NCBI RefSeq assembly: GCF_003206155.1
Contig: NZ_PZJV01000003.1
Span: 42,625-106,624 of the forward strand
DNA length: 64,000 bases
Reading direction: 5' to 3'
From: Salinicola halophilus
GTDB lineage: Bacteria; Pseudomonadota; Gammaproteobacteria; Pseudomonadales; Halomonadaceae
Shown here: piece by piece, positions 17,886 through 26,760 of the stretch
Position numbering within the stretch: position 1 is the stretch's first letter
How the letters are laid out: every line of letters starts with the position of its first letter
Translations under genes and position numbers: made by a program
Notes under the pieces: generated by a model
Seen by the model: only the letters and a program-made list of their open reading frames with translations
What the model was told of the DNA's origin: nothing
The model's database searches: none

Positions 17886-18872
17886 ATGTCCGACCCCGTC
17901 ACCCTGCACGATATCTATCTGGCCCGTGCACGTATCCAGGGTCAGGCGGCGCGCACGCCGCTGATCCACTCGCAGAGCCTGTCGGCGCGCTTCGACGCCG
18001 ACATCCATCTCAAGCTCGAGACGCTGCAGCCGAGCGGTGCGTTCAAGCTTAGAGGCGCGCTCAACAAGATCGCCTCGCTCTCGCCCGAGCAGCTCGAGCG
18101 CGGCGTCACCACGGCCTCCACCGGTAACCATGGCCGTGCCGTGGCGTGGGCGGCAAAACGCCTCGGCGCGCGAGCGGTGATCTGCGTCTCCGAGCTGGTG
18201 CCGGCCAACAAGGTCGCCGCCATCGAGGCGCTCGGCGCCGAGGCGAGGGTGATCGGTCGCTCCCAGGACGACGCCTTCGTCGAGGCGAGGCGACTGGTGA
18301 GTGAGGCGGGCATGGCGCTGATCGAACCCTTCGACGATCCGCTGATCGCCGCCGGGCAGGGCACCATCGGCCTGGAACTGATGGAGGATCTGCCCAAGCT
18401 CGACCGCACGCTGATCGGGCTCTCCGGTGGCGGCCTGCTCGGCGGCGTCGGGCGGGCACTCAAGGGCATCAATCCCGGGGTGCACGTCACCGGCGTCAGC
18501 ATGGAGAAGGGCGCGGCGATGATCGATAGCCTCGCGGCGGGCAGGCCGGTCGAGGTCGAGGAGGAAGCGTCGCTTGCCGACTCGCTCGGTGGCGGTATCG
18601 GTCTCGACAACCGCTGCACCTACGCGCTGGTACGCGAGGTGATGAACGATCACTACCGCGTCTCCGAAACCGCCATCGCCCGCGCCATGCTGCATTTCTT
18701 CGAGCACGAGAAGATGCTCGTCGAAGGCGCAGCGGTGGTCGGCCTCGCCGCGCTGGAAGCGCACGGCATCGACGTGCGTGGCGAGACGATCGCGCTGATC
18801 GTCTCCGGTAACGGTGTCGACGCCGGTACGCTGATGCGAGCGCGGACGCTGGTCGATTATCCCGAACGCTGA
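17886..18872 (+). CDS. eutB: Hydroxyectoine utilisation dehydratase EutB
   Basis: A 328-residue fold-type II PLP enzyme related to threonine dehydratase. EutB and EutC are thought to convert hydroxyectoine to ectoine so it can enter the doe route. The PLP Lys54 is in SGAFKLRGA, the cofactor-binding SGGGLLGG near residue 181, and ASTGNHGRAVAWAA near 80. There is no C-terminal ACT domain, as expected for EutB. RBS GGGAG precedes the ATG. Its natural partner eutC is separated from it by a fosA-like gene. Confidence 0.87.
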   Translation: MSDPVTLHDIYLARARIQGQAARTPLIHSQSLSARFDADIHLKLETLQPSGAFKLRGALNKIASLSPEQLERGVTTASTGNHGRAVAWAAKRLGARAVICVSELVPANKVAAIEALGAEARVIGRSQDDAFVEARRLVSEAGMALIEPFDDPLIAAGQGTIGLELMEDLPKLDRTLIGLSGGGLLGGVGRALKGINPGVHVTGVSMEKGAAMIDSLAAGRPVEVEEEASLADSLGGGIGLDNRCTYALVREVMNDHYRVSETAIARAMLHFFEHEKMLVEGAAVVGLAALEAHGIDVRGETIALIVSGNGVDAGTLMRARTLVDYPER

Positions 18873-18990
18873 AGAGGGCGTTGCCATGATCCGTAGCTCG
18901 CCGTCGAAGATGACGGTCACGACCACCGACGTTCACGACGTCGTGGCCCTTGTATGACGCAGAGAGCGCTGTCAGTTAACGGAGCCGAGT

Positions 18991-19401
18991 ATGCTCGAAG
19001 GTCTCAATCACTTGACGCTTGCTGTCTCCCAACTGGACAGGAGCATCGAGTTTTACCGAAACACGCTGGGGCTCACGCTGAACGCTCGATGGGACACAGG
19101 CGCCTATTTATCGCTTCGCGATCTATGGCTTTGTCTGAGCTGGGACGAACATCGGAACACCGCCCCGCATCCCGAGTACACCCACTACGCCTTCACGGTT
19201 ACGCAGGCGGGTTTTTCCCCGGCCGTCGCTCATCTCAAGGCCTGCGGCGTCGAGGAGTGGCGCCAGAACCGAAGCGAGGGGGCGTCGTTCTATTTTCTCG
19301 ATCCCGACGGCCACAAGCTCGAGATTCATGCGGGGGATCTGCGCAGCAGGCTACAAGCCTGTCGGCAAACCCCTTATGCCGGGATGGAAATCCTGACGTA
19401 G
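18991..19401 (+). CDS. fosA: FosA-type fosfomycin-modifying glutathione transferase
   Basis: A 136-residue vicinal-oxygen-chelate metalloenzyme, closely resembling FosA, which adds glutathione to fosfomycin using Mn2+ and K+. The metal ligands are in place: His7 (LNHLTLAV), His65 (YTHYAF) and Glu111 (KLEIH). Thr9, Ser95 and Arg120 are also present. The Lys that contacts the phosphonate in FosA (position 90) appears to be Arg here ([10 protein letters not shown]). My hand count over 360 bases gives about 60.6% G+C, below the surrounding genes. It sits between eutB and eutC, interrupting the hydroxyectoine pair, which suggests acquisition. Confidence 0.9.
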   Translation: MLEGLNHLTLAVSQLDRSIEFYRNTLGLTLNARWDTGAYLSLRDLWLCLSWDEHRNTAPHPEYTHYAFTVTQAGFSPAVAHLKACGVEEWRQNRSEGASFYFLDPDGHKLEIHAGDLRSRLQACRQTPYAGMEILT

Positions 19402-19552
19402 CCAGGTAAGTAGCGAATGAAACCGTTACCTCGAAACCGCACCTGCCAAGAGTCGCGACGCCGGCTGCCGGGGCCACCTGTTGCCGGTACCTCGGGAGGC
19501 GAGCGTCGCCAAATGAAGTCGAGTCACTGTCATCAATGAGTCAGGAGTGAGG

Positions 19553-20500
19553 ATGCAACTCTACAATCGCGAGCAGATTCAGCGAGTCGTCACCCTCGAC
19601 CGCGAGGCGCTGGACGTCGTGGAGCGCGGCTTTCGCGCGTTGGGCGAGGGCAACGTCGTCCAGCCGCCGATTCTCTCCATGCCGATCGAGGAGTCCAACG
19701 GCGAGGTCGACGTCAAGACCGCGCATATCAAGGGCAACGCGGCGTTTGCGATCAAGGTCAGCCCCGGCTTCTTCGACAACCCCAAGCTCGGCCTGCCGAG
19801 TCTCAACGGCTTGATGGTCGTCTTCTCGGCGAAGACCGGCGTGGTCGAGGCGGTGCTCTTCGACGAGGGCTATCTGACCGACGTGCGCACCGCGCTCGCC
19901 GGGGCCATCGCTGCCAAGCACGCCTCCCGGGAAGAGAGTCGCCGCGTCGCCGTGCTCGGCGCCGGCGTGCAGGCGGAGCTGCAGATCGCGGCGCTGACGC
20001 TGGTGCGCGACATCGCGCATATCGACGTCTGGGCCCGCGATGCCGAGAAAGCCGGCGCCTACGCTGCGCGGATGCGCGAGCGCCACGGCGTGACGGTGGA
20101 GGTGCACGAAACGATCGGCGCCGCCTGCGCCAATGCCGACATCGTCGTCACCACCACGCCGTCGCGGGAGCCCCTGCTCTCCGGTGAGCACCTGCCAACG
20201 GGTGCCCACGTCACCGCCATGGGCTCGGACAGCCCGGAGAAGCGCGAGCTCGACACCTCGGTGATGGAGCGCGCGGATCACTTCATCGCCGACACTCGCG
20301 CCCAGAGCGAGAACAACGGCGAACTCAAGGCCTACGCCGGGCACGCGCCGCCGTTCTCGGTGCTCGAACTCGGCCGCGTGATCGCCGACGGCCAGCCGCT
20401 ACGTCGGGAGCCGAACGAGATCACCGTCTGCGATCTCACCGGCACCGGCGTGCAGGACACGGCCATCGCCGGTTTTGCTCTGGCGCGGCTGACGACGTGA
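19553..20500 (+). CDS. eutC: Hydroxyectoine utilisation cyclodeaminase-like EutC
   Basis: A 315-residue member of the ornithine cyclodeaminase/mu-crystallin family, acting with EutB on hydroxyectoine. The N-terminal substrate-binding part contains HIKGNAAFAIKVSPGFFDNP. A Rossmann motif GAGVQAELQIAAL near residue 140 binds NAD(P), and LFDEGYLTDVRTALAGA is family-typical. I chose the ATG at 19553 with AGGAG 5 bp upstream; a GTG two codons earlier overlaps that ribosome site. eutA, eutD and eutE are not present in the window. Confidence 0.85.
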   Translation: MQLYNREQIQRVVTLDREALDVVERGFRALGEGNVVQPPILSMPIEESNGEVDVKTAHIKGNAAFAIKVSPGFFDNPKLGLPSLNGLMVVFSAKTGVVEAVLFDEGYLTDVRTALAGAIAAKHASREESRRVAVLGAGVQAELQIAALTLVRDIAHIDVWARDAEKAGAYAARMRERHGVTVEVHETIGAACANADIVVTTTPSREPLLSGEHLPTGAHVTAMGSDSPEKRELDTSVMERADHFIADTRAQSENNGELKAYAGHAPPFSVLELGRVIADGQPLRREPNEITVCDLTGTGVQDTAIAGFALARLTT

Positions 20501-20643
20501 TCCCCCGGGCGAGGCGCTGAGAGTGATGGCGATTGTCGCCAAGGTAGATCGAGATCGGCCGGGCGGTGCCTTTATCCGCCCTCAGGCGGACCGCCCCATC
20601 CGTTGCTAGAGTGTCATGACCGTTCCAATCATCGGAGAACCCC

Positions 20644-21534
20644 ATGCGCATTCTATTTACCGGCGGTAGCGGCAAGGCCGGCCGCCATGCGACCGCCTAT
20701 CTTCGCGATCAGGGGCATCAGGTCACCAATCTGGACTGGGCGCCCTCCGACACGCCCGGCATCGCGTCGTTGACGATCGATCTGACCGACGCCGGTCAGG
20801 TCTTCAATGCCTGTCAGGCCTACGCTCGTCACGATGAGCTGGAGCCGGGCACTGGCGTGCCGCGCTACGACGCCATCGTTCACTTCGCGGCCATACCGGC
20901 GATTCTGCACCGGCCGGACAACGAGACGTATCGCATCAACACGCTGAGCACCTACAACGTGCTGGATGCCGCCACCAAACTGGGTATTCCCAAGGTGATC
21001 TTCGCCTCCAGCGAAACCACCTACGGGATCTGCTTCGCCGACGGCGAGAGAAAGCCGGACTATCTGCCCGTGGACGAGGAGCACCCCACCGTCCCCGAGG
21101 ACAGCTACGCCATGAGCAAGGTGGTCAACGAGGTCACCGCACGCTCCTTTCAGGCGCGCTCGGGCATCGACATCTACGGCCTGCGCATCAACAACGTGAT
21201 CGAACCGCACGAGTATCGCGAGAAGTTTCCGGCGTTCGTGGACGACCCCGCCCTGCGCCGTCGCAACATCTTCGCCTACATCGATGCCCGGGATCTGGGC
21301 CAGATGGTCGACTGCTGCCTGAAGACGGACGGTCTGGGTTACGAGGTCTTCAACGTGGCCAATGCCGACCCATCCGTGAATCTGACCAGTGCCGAGGTGA
21401 TCGAGCGTTTCTACGCGGGCGTCCCGCTCAAGCGCGAGATGGGCGAATTCGAGACCTTCTATAGCATCGACAAAGCCCGCCGTCTGGTCGGTTTCGCGCC
21501 GGTTCACGCCTGGCGAGATGAGCTGGCCGAGTAG
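20644..21534 (+). CDS. NAD-dependent epimerase/dehydratase
   Basis: A 296-residue extended short-chain dehydrogenase. The Rossmann motif TGGSGKAGRH is at residues 6-15, and the catalytic Ser and Tyr-Lys appear as ASSETTYG and YAMSK (near residues 120 and 158). It is shorter than nucleotide-sugar epimerases and resembles uronate-dehydrogenase-like or uncharacterised sugar reductases. GGAG precedes the ATG. It is convergent with the MFS gene, 40 bp away. Substrate unknown. Confidence 0.8.
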   Translation: MRILFTGGSGKAGRHATAYLRDQGHQVTNLDWAPSDTPGIASLTIDLTDAGQVFNACQAYARHDELEPGTGVPRYDAIVHFAAIPAILHRPDNETYRINTLSTYNVLDAATKLGIPKVIFASSETTYGICFADGERKPDYLPVDEEHPTVPEDSYAMSKVVNEVTARSFQARSGIDIYGLRINNVIEPHEYREKFPAFVDDPALRRRNIFAYIDARDLGQMVDCCLKTDGLGYEVFNVANADPSVNLTSAEVIERFYAGVPLKREMGEFETFYSIDKARRLVGFAPVHAWRDELAE

Positions 21535-21574
21535 CGCCGGCCCGGTTCTCGAATCGATCCCTGGGGCCGTAAAG

Positions 21575-22771
21575 CTAGCGTCGCGACCGCTCGTCAGCGC
21601 CGGCGGCTGACCCCGGCGGCGCCAGCGCGGACGCCTTGGCGACGATCACCAGCGCCAGCACGCCGAGCAGCGCGAAGGCGTAGTGCAGGGTAATGAAGTG
21701 CGCGGTGAAGCCGATCAGCGGCGGACCGATCAGGATGCCGCCGTAGCCAAGCGTAGCGACGCTCGCGATGGCGACACCCGGCGGCGTCTCCGGGTCGTTG
21801 GCTGCGCGGGAGAACGCCAGCGGCATGATCATGGCGTAGCCGAGTCCCAGTAGCGCGAACCCCGCGAGCGCGGCGCTGAAGTGTCCTGACAGCACCGCGA
21901 GCAGCACGCCGGCGAACGCCAGGCAACCGGCCAGCCGGGCCACGCGTACGGCGCCCAGCCGAGAGATCGCCACCCCGCCGACCAGCCGCATCGCCACCAT
22001 CGCCACCGAAAAGACGGCGTAGCCGAGCGCCGCCTGGGCTTCGCTCGCCTGGGTGACGCTGACCAGAAATAGCGCACTCCAGTCGGCGATGGCGCCTTCC
22101 CCCAGGGCCGAGCACATTGCCACCAGCCCGATCCAGAAAAGCGGCCCGTGGGGTAGCGGGAAGCGCCGGCCGCCAGGCGTGCGATCGCGGGTCTCCGAGC
22201 GCCAGCCGATATGGCCGAGCCAGCTCGCCGCGCCCCACAGCGTGGCGCCCACGACCAAGAAGTGTGTGACGAGCCCCTGTTCCAGCGAGGTCGCGGCGAA
22301 ACCACCGAGCGCACCGACGCCGGCGCCCAGGCTCCACATGGCGTGGAACGACGACATCACCGGACGCTGGATGTAGCGCTCCGCCTCGCCGGCCCAGCTG
22401 TTCATGGTGACATCCATCGCGCCGTGGCCCGCACCGAACAGGCACAGTGCCACCGCGAGCAGCCAGACGTTGGGCGAAAGCGCGATCAGCGGCAGCGCCA
22501 CGGCGTAGCCCACGCCGATGGCGAGGGTGGCGCGGGCGGCGCCGAAGCGATCCGCGGCGCGCCCGGCCAGGGGGAAGGAGACGATCGCCCCGACGGCGAG
22601 CATCAACAGCAGCAGGCCGAGTTCGCCGCCGCCGAGATCGTGGCGCGCGGTGACCGACGGGATGCGCGAGGCCCAGGTGCCGAATAGCCCGCCGTTGAGG
22701 GCGAACATGGCGGCGACCGCAAGCCAGGTTCGCCTGACGCTGGGTGCGGCAGCCGCCGAACGACGGCTCAA
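21575..22771 (-). CDS. Major facilitator superfamily transporter (YbjJ-like)
   Basis: A 398-residue inner-membrane protein with about 12 hydrophobic segments and MFS signature pieces (GRAADRFGAARAT after segment 2). It resembles the YbjJ/fucose-permease-like MFS branch, of unknown substrate. Its ATG overlaps the zwf stop codon by 4 bp (ATGA), so it is co-transcribed and coupled with glucose-6-phosphate dehydrogenase. That coupling hints at a carbohydrate-related substrate, but this is inference only. Confidence 0.82.
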   Translation of the reverse strand: MSRRSAAAAPSVRRTWLAVAAMFALNGGLFGTWASRIPSVTARHDLGGGELGLLLLMLAVGAIVSFPLAGRAADRFGAARATLAIGVGYAVALPLIALSPNVWLLAVALCLFGAGHGAMDVTMNSWAGEAERYIQRPVMSSFHAMWSLGAGVGALGGFAATSLEQGLVTHFLVVGATLWGAASWLGHIGWRSETRDRTPGGRRFPLPHGPLFWIGLVAMCSALGEGAIADWSALFLVSVTQASEAQAALGYAVFSVAMVAMRLVGGVAISRLGAVRVARLAGCLAFAGVLLAVLSGHFSAALAGFALLGLGYAMIMPLAFSRAANDPETPPGVAIASVATLGYGGILIGPPLIGFTAHFITLHYAFALLGVLALVIVAKASALAPPGSAAGADERSRR

Positions 22772-24420
22772 CGCGGGTCGCGCCCCGATTTGTCACCAGA
22801 GCCGGACGTCGGCGCCCTGTCACGAGAGGCGGGCACGGGCGCCACGCCGGGCCCCGTGGGCTGCCCCACCTGATGCCACTCGCGGCCGTCCCGCTCGATC
22901 AGCGTAAACGCGCCCTCGGGGCCATCCTCGCCCGCGGCGTAGTCTTCCACCGCCGGCGACTGGGCCCAGGCCTGAAAGAAGGGTTCTACCGCGCGCCAGC
23001 CGTTCTCGATGGTATCGGCGCGCTGGAACAGCATCTGATCGCCGGTGAGGCAGTCGTAGAGCAGTGTCTCGTAGCCGGTCACCGCCGGCAGGTCGAAGAA
23101 GTCCTTGTAGCCGAAGCCCATCTTGACGGTATCGGTGTGCAGCTCCGGCCCCGGCCGCTTGGCCTGGAAGTCGAACCACATGCCCTCGTTGGGCTGGATC
23201 TGGATGATCAGCCAGTTCGACGCCGTGCGCTCGAGCTCGGTATCCCGGAACTGGGCATAGGGCGCCTGCTTGAAGCAGATGGCGATCTCGGTATCGCGGG
23301 CGCTCATGCGCTTGCCGGTGCGCAGATAGAAGGGCACGCCCATCCAGCGCCAGTTGTCGACCATCACCTTCATGGCGACATAGGTTTCGGTAGTGCTGTC
23401 GGCGGCCACGCCCTCTTCGTCGAGGTAGCCCGGTACCGTTTCGCCGTCGATTTCGCCGGCGGCATAGCGCCCGCGGGCGGAATTGGCGGCGGCCTCTTCC
23501 ACCGACCACGGGCGGATCGCGCTCAACACCTTGGACTTTTCGCCACGCAGGGCATCGGCACCGAAGTAGGCGGGCGGTTCGATCGCCACCATCGCCAGTA
23601 GCTGGAAGAGATGGTTGGGCACCATGTCCCGGGTGGCGCCGGCGCTATCGTAGAACGCCGCGCGTTTCTCCACGCCGATGGTCTCGGCGGCGGTGATCTG
23701 AATGTGGTCGATGTAGTGGTTGTTCCAGAACGGCTCGAACAACACGTTGGCGAATCGCGCCACCAGAATGTTCTGCACCGTCTCCTTGCCCAGAAAGTGA
23801 TCGATCCGATAGATCTGGCTCTCTTTCATCATCTCCAGGAGCTGGGCGTTGAGCTCGCGGGCGGACGCGGCGTCGTGACCGAAGGGCTTCTCGACGATCA
23901 GGCGACGGTAGTGCTCGCTGCCTTCGCGCATCAGCCCGGCCTCGCCGAGCCGGGTTGCGATCTCGCCGAAAAAGCGCGAACCGGTGGCGCAATAGAAGAT
24001 GGCGCTGGCGGTCTCGCCGGTATCGATCTGCTCGCCGATCTTCGCGTAGACGGCGTCGTCGGTGAAATCACCCTGCAAATAGTGAAGCCGCTGCTCGAAC
24101 TGGCCCCAGGCTTCGTCCTGCAGATCGCTCTTGCGGCCTTCGGTGTGGCTCTTGGCCGCCTTGTCGGCGAGAAAATCCCGGAAGTGGCGACGAAAGCTCG
24201 TATCGTCCTGCTCGGCAAGGTCGATCCCCACGATGCGCATGGCCGGGTCGAGCAGGCCGTCGCGATCGAGATGATAGAGCGAGGGGATCAATAGCCGTTT
24301 CACCAGATCGCCGTTGGCGCCGAAGATGAACATGGTGGTGTTCTCCGCGGCGGGGGCGTCGCCCTGCGGATTGGCGCCGCCGTCTTCCGGCCTCGCCGTG
24401 TCCTTCGTATTCTCTGCCAT
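22768..24420 (-). CDS. zwf: Glucose-6-phosphate 1-dehydrogenase
   Basis: A 550-residue enzyme oxidising glucose 6-phosphate to 6-phosphogluconolactone. The nucleotide motif is FIFGANGDLVKR (residues 31-42; most relatives have GASGDLAKR). The active-site segment YRIDHFLGKETVQNI is present, as are EKPFGHD and VPNHLFQLLAM. The ATG at 24420 has AGGTAGGT upstream. At both ends it is longer than the usual about 490 residues: about 28 polar residues precede the Rossmann strand, and a charged tail follows the catalytic domain. It is the first gene of a zwf-MFS unit. Confidence 0.95.
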   Translation of the reverse strand: MAENTKDTARPEDGGANPQGDAPAAENTTMFIFGANGDLVKRLLIPSLYHLDRDGLLDPAMRIVGIDLAEQDDTSFRRHFRDFLADKAAKSHTEGRKSDLQDEAWGQFEQRLHYLQGDFTDDAVYAKIGEQIDTGETASAIFYCATGSRFFGEIATRLGEAGLMREGSEHYRRLIVEKPFGHDAASARELNAQLLEMMKESQIYRIDHFLGKETVQNILVARFANVLFEPFWNNHYIDHIQITAAETIGVEKRAAFYDSAGATRDMVPNHLFQLLAMVAIEPPAYFGADALRGEKSKVLSAIRPWSVEEAAANSARGRYAAGEIDGETVPGYLDEEGVAADSTTETYVAMKVMVDNWRWMGVPFYLRTGKRMSARDTEIAICFKQAPYAQFRDTELERTASNWLIIQIQPNEGMWFDFQAKRPGPELHTDTVKMGFGYKDFFDLPAVTGYETLLYDCLTGDQMLFQRADTIENGWRAVEPFFQAWAQSPAVEDYAAGEDGPEGAFTLIERDGREWHQVGQPTGPGVAPVPASRDRAPTSGSGDKSGRDPR

Positions 24421-24657
24421 GGACCTACCTCTCGAACGAAAGAGTGAAACGGTGTCGCGAGACATCGCCAGCAATCCCCGCTCAGCGTAATACGTCTTGG
24501 CGATTCGGGCCGGTTTTCCCACCCAGCAATCCCGCGACGCCCCCTTGTCGGCGCATCGACAGGCGGGGTCGAGCCGCTATGGTTAGGGACGATGTCGACC
24601 ACCCGGGAGGGCAAGGGTCGGTCGACGCGTGTCATTCACCTTCAGGGAACCTTTCGC

Positions 24658-24963
24658 ATGAACGACGCCAACCGCGATCGCCAATCTCGCAGCAAGACGC
24701 TCGAATTCGGTGACGAGGAACTGATCATTCGCCAGCGCTACGAGACGTTGAGCATCGTCAACGATGTGCTCATCGGTATCTGGTTCGTCGTGGGCAGCGT
24801 TCTGTTCTTCTTCGAACCGCTGGTCTATTACGGCACTTGGCTGTTCGTGATCGGCAGTGTCGAGATGCTGATCCGTCCGGTCATCCGTCTGATCCGCCGT
24901 ATTCACCTCAAACGCCTCAAGGGCGGCTCGGGTAGTTCGGTCGAGACCAGTCACGACTTCTGA
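24658..24963 (+). CDS. YrhK-domain small membrane protein
   Basis: A 101-residue protein. A charged N-terminus (residues 1-30) is followed by two hydrophobic segments (IVNDVLIGIWFVVGSVLFFF and LVYYGTWLFVIGSVEMLI), then RPVIRLIRRIHLKRL, the pattern of YrhK-type proteins. The start has AGGGA about 12 bp upstream, and a longer in-frame ATG exists at 24592. It stands alone between zwf and the amidase. Function unknown. Confidence 0.7.
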   Translation: MNDANRDRQSRSKTLEFGDEELIIRQRYETLSIVNDVLIGIWFVVGSVLFFFEPLVYYGTWLFVIGSVEMLIRPVIRLIRRIHLKRLKGGSGSSVETSHDF

Positions 24964-25117
24964 ACCCGCGTTGCGGGCTCGAGCCACCGATGCAGAAACG
25001 CATTGCGACTTTGCACGGTCCGGTCAGAGGGGACTAGCCTTCACGTCGTTACGCCGCGATCGGTACCGCTCGCGGCCAAGGATGCTCGAATCAAGGACGA
25101 TAGCCACGGGAGGCCGC

Positions 25118-26524
25118 TTGAGCGATACCGATCTCGGCACATTCGATGCCGTACAGCTGGAAGACGCATACCGGAACAAGAGTGCCTCGCCGCTGGAGGC
25201 GACTCGAGCGGCGCTTGCGCGCATCGCGCGTTTCAATGAGGCGGTCAACGCCTACGTCTACGTCGATGAAGAGGGCGCCGAGGCGGCCGCGCAGGCCTCG
25301 ACCGAGCGCTGGAAGAAGGGCGCGCCGCTCAGCCCCCTCGACGGCATTCCCATCTCGATGAAGGATCTCGCCGAGGTTGCCGGCATGCCCGCCCGCGGCG
25401 GTTCGCTGACCACCTCCAAGGCGCTCTGCGAGCACGACTGCCCGCCGGCGCGCATGCTGCGCGAGGCCGGTGCGGTGATTCTCGGCAAGACCAATACGCC
25501 GGAGTTCGGTTGGAAGGCGGTCACCGACAATCGCGTCTTCGGTGCCACGCGTAACCCGTGGAACACCGAGCTGACCCCGGGCGGCTCCTCCGGCGGTGCG
25601 GCGGCGGCCGCGGCACTCAACATGGGGGTGCTGCACCAGGGCGGCGACTCCGGCGGCTCCATTCGCATTCCCGCCGCCTTCACCGGCACCTTCGGCTTCA
25701 AGCCCACCTACGGCTGGACGCCGCAGTGGCCGCCGGCCACCGAGGCGACGCTGTCGCATCTCGGTCCGATCACTCGCAGCGTCACCGACGCGGCGCGCAT
25801 GCTCAACGTCATCGGCCGCTACGACTACCGCGACCCCTACGCGGTGCGGGGTCAGCCGGAAGACTGGGGCGAGGATCTCGGCCGCGATCTGCGCGGGCTG
25901 CGCATCGCCTACTCGCCGACGCTGGGCTACGCCGAGGTGGACGAAGAGATCGCCGCGTCGGTGCGCGAAGCCGCCAACCGGCTCGAGGCGCTGGGGGCCG
26001 AAGTCGAGGAGATCGATCCCGGGTTCGAATCGCCGCTGGGCATCTTCCAGAAGCTCTGGTTCACCGCCTCGCGGGATTTCTGGTCGCAGTGCAGCGAGGC
26101 CGATCGCGAGCGGCTCGATCCGGGCCTGGTCGCCAACGCCGAGCACGCCAGCGACTGGAGCGCGCTGGATCTCTTCCAGGCGCTGGCCAAACGGGCCGAG
26201 TTCACCCAGTCGCTGGAGCGCTTCAATCAGCGCTACCACCTGCTGATGACCCCGAGCGTGCCGATCTCGCCGTTCGCGGTGAACCACGAAGTCCCGCCGA
26301 ATAGCGGCATGCGCGACTGGGAGGAGTGGGCGCCGTTCTCCTACCCCTTCAACCTGAGCCAGCAGCCGGCGGCCTCGGTGCCCTGCGGCTTCACCCGCGC
26401 CGGGCTGCCCATCGGCTTTCAGCTCGCCGGCGGCAAGCACGACGACGTTCGCGTGCTGCGCGCCTGCGACGCCTACATGCGCGCCCATCCGCCGCGCTAT
26501 CCGGATGCGCCGCAGTCGGCCTAG
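25118..26524 (+). CDS. Amidase (amidase signature family)
   Basis: A 468-residue amidase of the Ser-cisSer-Lys class. The Lys is in PISMKDLAEVAG, the cis-Ser in PGGSSGGAAAAAA and the nucleophile Ser in GGDSGGSIRIPA; most relatives have GTDxGGSIR, so the position after Gly-Gly-Asp is worth comparing. I prefer the TTG at 25118 because GGGAGG lies 4 bp upstream and the homologous region begins right after; an ATG at 25082 is the alternative. Family members hydrolyse amides to carboxylate and ammonia; the substrate here is unknown. Confidence 0.85.
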   Translation: MSDTDLGTFDAVQLEDAYRNKSASPLEATRAALARIARFNEAVNAYVYVDEEGAEAAAQASTERWKKGAPLSPLDGIPISMKDLAEVAGMPARGGSLTTSKALCEHDCPPARMLREAGAVILGKTNTPEFGWKAVTDNRVFGATRNPWNTELTPGGSSGGAAAAAALNMGVLHQGGDSGGSIRIPAAFTGTFGFKPTYGWTPQWPPATEATLSHLGPITRSVTDAARMLNVIGRYDYRDPYAVRGQPEDWGEDLGRDLRGLRIAYSPTLGYAEVDEEIAASVREAANRLEALGAEVEEIDPGFESPLGIFQKLWFTASRDFWSQCSEADRERLDPGLVANAEHASDWSALDLFQALAKRAEFTQSLERFNQRYHLLMTPSVPISPFAVNHEVPPNSGMRDWEEWAPFSYPFNLSQQPAASVPCGFTRAGLPIGFQLAGGKHDDVRVLRACDAYMRAHPPRYPDAPQSA

Positions 26525-26537
26525 CCGGTGCGGTCGT

Positions 26538-26567
26538 CGCGGCATCCGAGCTAGATTGGATGCCGCG
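26538..26567 (+). terminator. Hairpin downstream of the amidase gene
   Basis: A 10-bp perfect stem (CGCGGCATCC / GGATGCCGCG) with a 10-base loop lies 14 bp after the amidase stop. There is no U-run, so termination is uncertain. The rest of the 236-bp gap to poxB has no gene. Confidence 0.45.
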
Positions 26568-26760
26568 GCCGGCGCAAACGCCCACGCTTCGCCCTGAGCG
26601 AACTACGCTGAAAGCCTTCGCCGTGCATTCGTCTCCCTCGGAGCGAATCGCGTGGCGAGGGTTTGTTCGTTCATCACCCGCGTTTGCGGGGTTCACCCGG
26701 GTCGCTTGCAGGGACCGGTTGCATAGACCGTCTGCATAGACCGCGAAAGGAGTCGCCAGC

